From Zymoseptoria tritici IPO323 (lineage: Eukaryota; Ascomycota; Dothideomycetes; Mycosphaerellales; Mycosphaerellaceae), in NCBI RefSeq assembly GCF_000219625.1, contig NC_018214.1, positions 2,790,001-2,854,000 on the forward strand: DNA of 64,000 nt, given 5' to 3'. The notes beneath the pieces were generated by a model. It was given only the letters and a program-made list of their open reading frames with translations, did not search any database and was not told the origin of the DNA. Position numbers and translations under genes: made by a program. Shown here one piece after another: positions 55,601-64,000 of the stretch (position 1 is its first letter; each line of letters opens with the position of its first letter).

Positions 55601-58600
55601 GCCTAATCAGCGTCGAGTTAACGCTAAACGGCCTAGGGGAGTCTAGAAAGGTCCGGGGCCTAATTAATAGCGGCGCCCAGGACAACTTCTGCGATTCTAT
55701 GCTAGCAAAGGAAATAGGGTGGACGGTTTCCGAGCTATCCACCTAGACAAAGTACCTAACTCTAAATAGCTAGAGCCTGCAGGTCTTTGGAGAAACGAGA
55801 AACTCCTACAAGGCTATAGACACCTCTAGCAAGGCGCAGGGGTGCGTGGACATGTTCAAGGTAGGACGTATCCACGGTTTCGAAGTCGTGCTCGGCATGC
55901 CCTAGCTCGAGAAGTACAACCCGGGTGTTAACTTCGCTCTGAAGAAGGTCTTCTAGAGGCAGAAACCTCAAAAGCGTTAAGCGATAGTAGTAGTATCCCC
56001 GGACAGGTTCTACTAGGAGTGTCTCGGTAAAGTCGAGGCAGCTCTTTACGTTATGTCGATCTAAGAGGTCGAGGATAGACTCGAACTGGACCAGAATAGT
56101 GTCCCAACGGCGTACTCTAACTTCTCCGACGTCTTTTCGGAGGAGTTGGCTAGCGAGTTAGCACCGCATAGACCGCACGATCTCAGGATCGACCTAGTTA
56201 AGGGAGCAAGGGTCCCATTCAGCCCTATGTACGCTCTGTCGGAGGCAGAGATAGATGCGATGCGCAAGCAGCTCCCTAAACATCTAAAGAGTGGCTTTAT
56301 TCGCCGCTCAACATCCTCGGCGGGCGCGCCAATCCTCTTCGCGAGGAAAAAGGACAACACACTCCGCCTCTGTGTCGACTACCGCGGCCTAAATGCGGTT
56401 ACAGTAAAGAACAGGGGGGGTCTTCCCTTCATTTCCGAGTTAATAGACCAGCTAGCTAGCGCCAGGTACTTTACGAAGATAGACCTCCGCCACGCGTACT
56501 ACCGTGTCCGTATCCAGGAAGGCGACGAGTAGAAGACAGCCTTCCGGACCAGATACGGCCATTTCGAATACACTATAATGCCCTTCGGGCTCTGCAATGC
56601 CCCCGCGGTGTTCCAAAACTTTATTAATAGCGTGTTAGTAGGGCTAATCGACGTATTCTGCGTTGTCTACCTCGACGACATCCTTATATACTCCAAAACG
56701 GTGAAGGAGCACGAGGGCTACGTCCGGGAGGTGCTGGAGCGCCTCCGGAAACACAAGTTGTACGCCAACCTGTCTAAGTGCGATTTCTATAAGGACCGCG
56801 TCGACTACCTCGGGTACGTTATTACACGTAATGGGCTGGAGATCGACCCAGAACGGGTCCGATCGGTCCAGGAGTGGCCACTTCCCTAGTTAATACATAA
56901 CATCAGGGTCTTTATTAGCTTCGCGAACTACTATAGGCGCTTTATCAAGGGTTTCTTACGCCTCGCTGCGGCACTTAACCGCTACACAGAGGGGAAAAAG
57001 GCAGTAAACTAACGCAAGAAGGAACGAGCATACTTAGAGCTCGACAAGCAAGCTGTGCTTTCCTTTAACGAATTGCGGAAAAGGTTCTCGGAAGCTCCTA
57101 TCCTACGCTATTTTAACCTAGAACTGCCCTGTAGGGTAGAAACCGACGCCTTAGGCGAGGCAATCTCGGGCATCCTAAGCTAACTATACGAAGACCACGG
57201 CAAGACGCAGTAGTTCCCTGTATTATACTTCTTACGAAAGATAATCGCGGCAGAACGGAACTACGTTACGGAAGACGCTAAGCTGTTAGCAGTCGTGGAC
57301 TCCTTTAAGCACTTCAGACAATACCTGGAGGGGGCTCGACACCAGGTCGAACTACTAACGGATTATGCAAACCTACAAACTCTTATAACGACTAAGACCT
57401 TGTCCAGGCGGCAGGTTAGATAGGCCGAGTAGTTGTCGCAAATCGACTTTAGGACTATTTACAGACCTAGCAAGGCTAATAGGGCGGCGGATGCACTAAG
57501 CAGAAGGCCCGACCTTACGGATAAGGACTACTCTAGACGGTGGGCTATAGACGAAGAGTCGTCTACAAGCTTGCGGCTCCTCTAGACGGCATTCTAACCG
57601 CATCTAGACCATAATAGACCAGTAAGGCACGTGGGGGCAGTAAAGGACGCCCCAGACCTGAAAACGCGCCTAAAACGCGCCCTCTTAGAAGATCCGACCT
57701 TTAACAGGATTAACGAGGAGAAGGACCAAGCGGAACCTGCTTTCTGGGCAGATCGATAGACTAACGAGGATAGAGTCGCGTACATAGACGGCAAGGCCTA
57801 CGTACCTAAAGGAAGCATAAGACTCCAACTACTTTAGGAATGCCACGACGACCCTATGGCAGGGCACTTCGGCTTCTCTCGAACGCTCGAACTTCTACAA
57901 AGGAGTTTCTACTAGCCTAAAATGAGGAAATACGTTAAGGACTATACACGAACGTATCAAGCGTGTAGTAGGGCAAAGCTACGGCGGCACAAACCTTACG
58001 GATTGCTATACGCAGAGCTACTATCGCTCACACTATAGGAGGATGTAACGCTAGACTTCATAACGGACCTGCTACCTAGCATGCTTCTAGGCCAGGCTTA
58101 CGACTTAATCCTAGTAATCGTAGACAGATGCACCAAAATAGTCTATTATGCTCTATGCAAGAAGACGATTACCGCAGCAGAGCTCGCAGAGGTGTTTATA
58201 AGGGAAGTCGTACGACTCTATAGCGCACTAGCTACGATTACGTCGGATCGAGGGCCTATCCTAACCTCAAAGTTCTAGAGCACGTTCTGTTTCTGCCTTA
58301 GCATACGCCGAAAACTAAGCACAGCGTTCCACCCTTAAACAGACAGGCAAACAGAGCGCTAAAACCAGACGCTAGAGCAGTACCTTCGCACATACTACAA
58401 CTATGAACAGGACAACTAGGCCTCCCTACTCTCTACTGCGGAATTCTCGTACAATAACAGCGTACACTCCGCAACAGGGGTCACGCCATTCCAGGCGTAC
58501 ACAACACGGGACCCTCGGCGGTGCTACTAGCCCAGACTACGCCAGAGTAGACGAGAAGCCCCGTTCGCCGCACAACTTGCGGACCGCGTTATCTCCAACT

Positions 58601-59139
58601 AGAAGAAACTGCGGGTCAGACTGGCCAAAACAAAGAAGCAAATGGCTAAGTAGGCGAACGAGCACAGGAAGGACATCTCCTTTAACGTCGGAGACGAAGT
58701 CTACCTTAACACACGCAACATTAGGTTACTAAGACCTTCGGCGAAGCTCGATCACAAATACATTAGACCTTACAAGGTAAAAGCGGTCATTAACCGCGTC
58801 GCATATACGCTCGATCTACCAGACTTACTGAAGATCTACCCAACCTTTTATGTTTCTCTACTAGAACTATCTATCCCGGACCAGTTTGGTCGCAAACAGG
58901 ACAGGATGATGCGATACGACGTAGGAGAGGACAATAAATACGAAGTCGAGGCTATTCTGGCCGAACGTGTAGACGAACTAAACAATCGGGAATACCTTAT
59001 TAAGTAGAAAGACTACGACTAGTCCGAGAACTCCTGGGAAGTAGTAGTCAACATTAGCCCGGCAGCAATGCGGGCCTACCGGCGCAGAATAGGCCAGAAA
59101 GGACCAACTGCGCGCGGTAAATTCCAGAAAAAACGCTAA
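55600..59139 (+). pseudogene. pol of the Ty3/gypsy element: protease, RT, RNase H, integrase, chromodomain
   Basis: One frame runs to the TAA at 59,137-59,139. The protease region has LINSGAQDNF, its catalytic Asp codon now Asn (55,666-55,668). The reverse transcriptase (about 56,200-56,890) has LRLCVDYRGLN, MPFGLCNAPAVFQNFI and the intact active site YLDD (56,668-56,679). RNase H lies around 57,130-57,500. Integrase keeps its DDE residues (Asp at 58,054, Asp at 58,246, Glu at 58,375). A chromodomain (EVEAILAERVDELNNREYLI, 58,935-59,060) ends the protein; its Trp codons are TAG. Scattered TAG codons mark it as inactive, but there is no frameshift. Confidence 0.88.
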
Positions 59140-59366
59140 CCCCCTTGGTCAATTTTTCAATCTTTTTTGCTTTATAACATTGGACTTTAACATTTTTTAA
59201 TAATTCTAGGGATTTCATTTAGGCGTCAAGGCTTTCCATTCTGGACCATTCTGGTCTACGTCAAGCTATTCTGCGCTATTATAACTTAAAAGGGCCCTAT
59301 CACTCTGCGTAATAGCGTTATCTGTCATACCCTGCACACTGCTAGAGCCAACTAGACCAAACCGGC

Positions 59367-60268
59367 TCAATTATCGCTATCCTCGTCCGAAGCGTCCTCT
59401 CCACGCTCCTAAGCGGCCGTAGTGCTTACCAAAGCCTTTAACGCCTCCCTGTTGGTCTTTCCCGTACCCCTAGCGTACGAATTGAACCTCTCCAGGGCCT
59501 TGCTGTTGCGATGCAAGGCAGTCTTGTACTTGTTGAGCTTGTCTGTTAACAACTGGACCGTAATAGCGCCCTTTGGATTAATTAGGCGGCTTCTCTTAGC
59601 CCTCGGGGTCCCGGCAGCAGCCTGCTCCTACATCCTAGCGTTAGCATAGCCTAAAATGCGCCAGAACGGTACACTTACGGCCTTCTCCATATAAGCAGCA
59701 GCCGACCTGTCCCGCTTCTTAACCTTTTGACCCGTCGTGTCCTACTCGCGGGTACCCTAGTACAAAGTGAGACCCTCCGGGCCGCGAACGCTGTTTCTAA
59801 GCTCCCTAAGGCGCCAACTGTCAGCATACTAGTCCAAAATAAGCTAGAACAGCACATATAACTTAATCGAACCAGCAAACAGGAGCACCTTACTCCTTAA
59901 CTTCTTCCTGTTGTCCGCGTTCACTACCGGATTAGCGTACTCTACTTAAATCTAGGCATTAATAGTATCCCACTCGTCCTTACGGGCCGGAGGGAGCTAT
60001 TTAGGGTTAGCCTGGATCCAGAAGACTCCAGAACAGTCCAGAAATATCCTACCTAGAAGCAATCGGCATTTCTGTCGTCCAGACAGCCGGCGCATTTGGC
60101 AGTAATGCCCTTAATAGGCTTCTCTAGCGCTAACTAGCACAGTTTAGTCAAGTCTTTGTTTAGCTTAACGTCTTTGATGCAATTAAAGCACGGATTGTGG
60201 TTAAAAGTCCCGTTGCGGACCTTTTTGGCGTAATCGTTGCGTACGAGGGCCGCGGCGGCGGAAGACAT
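59367..60268 (-). pseudogene. Antisense extra ORF of the Ty3/gypsy element, one intron
   Basis: On the minus strand an ATG at 60268 (MSSAAAALVRNDYAKKVRNG) opens a frame with paired cysteines (NPCFNC and KCAGCLDDRNADC), then reaches a 56-nt intron (60,052-59,997, GTAGGA...AATAG). Exon 2 (59,996-59,367) is Lys/Arg-rich, with KDEWDTINA, NPVVNADNRKKLRSKVLLFA and VPFWRILGYANARM, and ends with an acidic tail and TGA. Exon phases and total length (281 aa) agree. A few TAG codons, all explained by CA or TG to TA changes, interrupt it. It is not a standard retrotransposon gene. The Cys pairs suggest zinc and nucleic-acid binding; the role is unknown. Confidence 0.6.
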
Positions 60269-60504
60269 AGTGTATCTGCGCCAATGTTAGCCTCGCTAGA
60301 CCCAAACTGGACTATACTGGCACCACCCCAGATTACTCACTTTTTAGTAGTTAGTAAAGAAGAGAGAAAGTTTGGAAGAAGAATTAAATTAATATGGCGA
60401 CGCCACGGACCCGCAAATCCTTCCAGATTAGGACATCTGGCAGCTAACAGCTTGTGAATTTTCCACCGCAACTAAGGTCAGTTGCAGAGAGGGGAGGGGG
60501 GCAA

Positions 60505-60833
60505 TGTAAGGACACCCTTACGATAACGCCCCCTACCTGTCCCAACCTGGACCATCCTAGCACTACAGATTACCGGTGCTATCTTATCTAGCCCAGACTA
60601 GGACATCCTGTAGAGGGACGAACCTTACGGGCGCACGATAGCCCCTAAGCGGACGTTAGACTGCAACCGGTGCCTGGTCTAGGCGGAGGGACGCATTTGG
60701 CAACACGAAGGGCGGGTACATAGCCTCGAGGGACGCTCTTGTCCATTCCCTTCCTTATCGAATCGACTCGTTACATTCTACAACCATTTGTTTTCGGTGC
60801 AAGCCTACATTCCCTCTCGAGGTGCTTCTAACA
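60505..60833 (+). repeat. 3' LTR
   Basis: It spans 329 bp from TGTAAGGACACC to CTTCTAACA, followed by the target duplication TTCTA (60,834-60,838). A purine-rich GAGAGGGGAGGGGGGC just before it is a good polypurine tract for plus-strand priming. Confidence 0.9.
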
Positions 60834-60838
60834 TTCTA

Positions 60839-63240
60839 TGTCTACGTGACCGGGCACGGACCCACCTTGGTCAATTAACCAAGACGTAGGGCTTAGAGTT
60901 TGCGGCCAGCTAATAGGCAGGGGAGGACGCAGCGGCCCTCCCGTCGCGGCCGATTCGTCTACGCGACCGGACACGGACCTACCTTGGTTAATTAACTAAG
61001 ACGTAGGGCTTAGAGTTTGCGGTCGACGAATCAGAGGAGCCGGACAGGTCTAGATCGAATCTATACTTGGATAACTCGCTAGACCTCATCTCCTCCGCGC
61101 TTCCTCTTTACTATCCTCTTCCGCGGCAGTACTATGTCTTGCTCGGGTGTTCCTAGTTGTAGTCGAAACCCGAAAATCCTTTGTAAAGGGTCTGCCGGCA
61201 AGCAGTGAGCTTGTTGTATTGTATCCTTGTTGTATTATATTGTATTATCGTATATACAGCTGTCGTAGATCCTCACCTTAAGGCTAGTGTATTGTATTGT
61301 CGTGCTGTACGGCTAGATACAATACAGCTGTATCTAGTGATAGTAGGCATAGTTTTAAGGGCTATGTTTATAGTAGTGTATTCGGAGGTGGTATTTTCAG
61401 AGGTGTATTCGGAGTCTGCGCCGGTGTTGTTACACTACATAAACAGAGTCTGCACCTAAGAAGTTAGCTATTAATCTACTGCTCTTGTAACCACTATAAC
61501 AACACTATTGCTATTAACATAGCCTCATCTTTAGCCTTAACACCCTCGACAGCAGGCTAGCAACTGCCACCACGCAAGGATCGCACCTCCGACTATGTTA
61601 CGCTCTATAAGAGCAGCGCTATATTCGACAAGGCCCTTTAGCCGGACTCCTTTAAGATTAAGGGCACTAAATACACTCGTTGTGCGAACGCACACCACTA
61701 TTCCACGCTATTGCTTGGTAGATAGCTCGTCGCCGTTAGTAGCCATACCTCTTACGAATAGTACTCGACTGCCTTTTAGTCCCCCTTATAAGCGACAACC
61801 CTAAGCGCTTATTCAGCTCCGGCAGAGATATGATTAACTACCGCCGTTCACAGCTCTATAGCGACATTATCGAGGCTTATGCGTTCCTTCGCAGTACATA
61901 TAGACCTCTAATTAAGACAACAAGAGCCGGAGCAACAACACTAGCATTTGACGACGACGAGGACATTAAGAAGTCTATAGATAGTTAGACAACAAGCTTA
62001 TTCATAAGCGATACAATAGCCGGCTTTACAACCTTCTGCACTACTTAAGGAGACTCACAAGCAACAGTAGTGGACGATAAGGTCTAAGAGTGTTATATAC
62101 AGTGGATATCTACTGTATGTTGCCAAGATACACGTTGTATTGTATTGTCACCACCCTTATATATAATACAATCTAATACAACAAGCTCACTGCCGGCAAG
62201 TCGGGGCAGCAAGACGAATCCGACGCTCGTCGCATACTTAGAAAACCTCACTTCTGAACCTTGTAACAGTTTCTTTCGCAACAAAGACGGGCTCCGAGAC
62301 CGGGCAATTATAAGAAGAACTGTCTATTAAAAATCTTCGATGTCGTATCTATAAGAGCTTGTTTTACCCTCGAGCAGACTCGGATTCAACGAAATCCGCG
62401 TCGAGGCGGACGAGACGGAGGAGTTCGCCGTACAGGAGATAGAGGCAATTACCGCGGAGGAGGTCGTAGAAGGGAGGGAGGAGTCCGGGTGGGACAGTTT
62501 AGTAGTACGCTTCTGGGCCCACGTGACCGGGCACGGACCCACCTTGGTCAATTGACCAAGACGTAGGGCTTAGAGTTTGCGGTCGACGAATCAGAGGAGC
62601 CGGACAGGTCTAGATCGAATCTATACTTAGATAACTTGCTGGACCTTATCTCCTCCGCGCTTCCTCTTTACTATCCTCTTCCGCGGCAGTACTATGTCTT
62701 GCTCGGGTGTTGTTAGTTGTAGTCGAAACCCGAAAATCCTTCGTAAAGGGTCTGCCGGCAAGTCGGGGTAGCAAGACGAATCCGACGCTCGTCGCATACT
62801 TCGAAAACCTTACTTCTAAACCTTGTGACGGTTTCTTTTGCAACAAAGACAGGCTCCGAGACCAGGCAATTACGAGAAGAACTATCTATTAAAAATCTTC
62901 TATGTCGTATCTATAAGAGCTTGTTTTACCCTCGAGCAGACTCGGATTTAACGAAATCCGCGTCGAGGCGGACGAGACAGAGGAGTTCGCCGTACAGGAG
63001 ATAGAGGCAATTACCGCGGAGGAGGTCGTAGAAGGGAGGGAGGAGTCCGGGTGGGACAGTTTAGCAGTGCGCTTCTATGTCCACGTGACTGGGCACGGAC
63101 CCACCTTAGTCAATTAACTAAGACGTAGGGCTTAGAGTTTGCGGTCGACGAATTAGAGGAGCCGGACCGGTCCAGATCAAATCTATACTTAGATAACTCG
63201 CTAGACCTCATCTCCTCTGCGCTTCCTCTTAACTATCCTA
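60839..63240. repeat. Hairpin-rich modules of array B, right of the LTR element
   Basis: They are collinear with 26,590-28,550 in array A and carry one additional module (about 62,580-63,060). Palindromes lie near 60,866-60,883, 60,980-61,000, 62,542-62,560 and 63,102-63,120. The module at about 62,700-63,060 has no hAT-like insertion and provides the empty site CCGGCAAG at 62,755. Confidence 0.7.
61203..62192. mobile_element. Non-autonomous hAT-like DNA transposon, copy 2 (990 bp)
   Basis: The ends are CAGTGAGCTTGTTGTATTGT and its inverted partner (ACAACAAGCTCACTG). The 8-bp duplication CCGGCAAG stands at 61,195-61,202 and 62,193-62,200. It has the same length and position in the module as copy 1, so both derive from one insertion followed by duplication of the module. 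Confidence 0.82.
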
Positions 63241-64000
63241 TCCCTCCGTAGCCCTTCCGCCTACGTCCTCGTCGTTCAGAAAGGTCGAAAACGACGAACC
63301 CTAGTCGACGTCGGTCACCGCATCGCTAGGCTACGACAGGACACTCGGATTGTACGTCCGCGGCCCGCCGTCCTTGCTGCCCGAGAATTCAAACTGCTAC
63401 GTTAGCGACAGCTCGCGATACCCGCGTATCTCGAGCTGTAGGTTCGCTACGTACAGTTTCGCGGCGGTTCGCGCGCGGTCGTAGTACCTCTACCTCTAGA
63501 GTCGCTCGGCCGTCGGCGCAATCTCCGGCCGCACTCGACGGATAAGATAGACCTAGGCGACAAAGACGGGAAGCGGGATAGTGTGCTGGATGTAGGACAG
63601 ATCCCTCCCGAGGTCGATAAGGAGCAGGGCGTTAAGGTTTAGAACCCTTACGAACCTCCTCCAGCGCCTCCCTACCTTAATCACATGCTTAAAGGCGTTC
63701 TATTCCGTCCCTAGGCCCTCCCGCACTACGTCCTCTTTCGTAAAGCCGGCGGGGAGTCTGTTAGTCCAGTCCGGACGCATCTCCCGGAAGAGGGCCCCCC
63801 TCGCGGAGGGCGTTTTGTCCGGAAGTACTGTCGCCGTTGTCTGCGACGATCCTCGTAGCGGGAGCTTCTTGTAGAGGTCCAGCTGGTCCGCTAGGCGCAC
63901 CGTCGCGCGGCGAAACTTAAAGTTCGACCGCTAGATCCCTACCTCGCAATCTACGGCTATACGGTACTCCTAATATGCTGCGGCGACCACCTCCCGCCTC
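63241..64000 (-). pseudogene. C-terminal part of ORF B, array B copy (cut by the window edge)
   Basis: It matches 28,551-29,310. It is less damaged: 63,700-63,900 keeps an open piece with MRLADQLDLYKKLPLRG, LPDKTPSARGALFREMRPD and RLPAGFTKEDVVREGLGTE, where the array A copy has TAG for several Gln/Trp codons. The N-terminal part should lie beyond the right edge. Confidence 0.5.

Larger units (their letters stand above)
54033..60833 (+). mobile_element. Complete Ty3/gypsy chromovirus LTR retrotransposon (6.8 kb)
   Basis: The element is bounded by 329-bp LTRs starting TGT and ending ACA, with TTCTA target duplications. Internal order: gag, protease, reverse transcriptase, RNase H, integrase and chromodomain on the plus strand, then a minus-strand extra ORF before the 3' LTR. 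A C-terminal chromodomain defines the chromovirus group, which commonly targets heterochromatin. RIP has introduced stops in gag, pol and the extra ORF, so this copy cannot be autonomous. It was inserted into a module of array B and is absent from array A. Confidence 0.93.

Noticed and set aside
58403..58732. Plus-strand 109-codon frame inside the integrase region
   Set aside because: It is out of frame with pol, which has the integrase residues in the neighbouring frame.

Overview
This window looks like a chromosome arm of a filamentous ascomycete, most likely a Mycosphaerellaceae-type Dothideomycete such as Zymoseptoria or a relative. The evidence is short GT-AG introns, compact genes with TATA boxes and fungal families (RRP8, Cdc1/Ted1 phosphoesterase, 2EXR/F-box-like protein, small secreted protein). 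They are followed by some 52 kb of repeats carrying the C-to-T (CpA to TpA) mutations of repeat-induced point mutation (RIP). The genus is inferred; it was not searched.

Bases 1-12,272 are ordinary gene-bearing DNA. In order they hold a thioredoxin-reductase-like flavoprotein, a small secreted cysteine protein, RRP8, a 2EXR-type protein (minus), a Cdc1/Ted1-type phosphoesterase (minus), a weak hypothetical gene (minus) and a second secreted protein (minus). They share no evident pathway.

From 12,273 to the end the DNA is repeats. Four copies of a non-LTR retrotransposon lie on the minus strand (15.2, 17.9, 41.2 and 45.3 kb). Each has its 3' end joined to TTAGGG telomere repeats, and truncated copies abut the telomere tail of the next copy, so they form two head-to-tail arrays. 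Each array continues into a 56-bp minisatellite, a hairpin-rich module carrying a hAT-like element with 8-bp target duplications, and an unidentified minus-strand ORF. The second array also contains a complete 6.8-kb Ty3/gypsy chromovirus with matching LTRs, a 5-bp target duplication and a spliced antisense extra ORF.

Between the arrays (32,687 to about 36,619) lies the most striking item: one full-length reading frame of a DIM-2-type cytosine DNA methyltransferase, interrupted by about thirty TAG/TAA codons and no frameshift. Its catalytic Cys codon reads Tyr and its ENV motif reads KNV. It is embedded in a repeat also seen elsewhere in the window. This matches the published history in Zymoseptoria tritici, where the gene was amplified in subtelomeres and destroyed by RIP. 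RIP is nearly saturated from 12.3 to 17.9 kb and only partial to the right. CpG stays abundant throughout.
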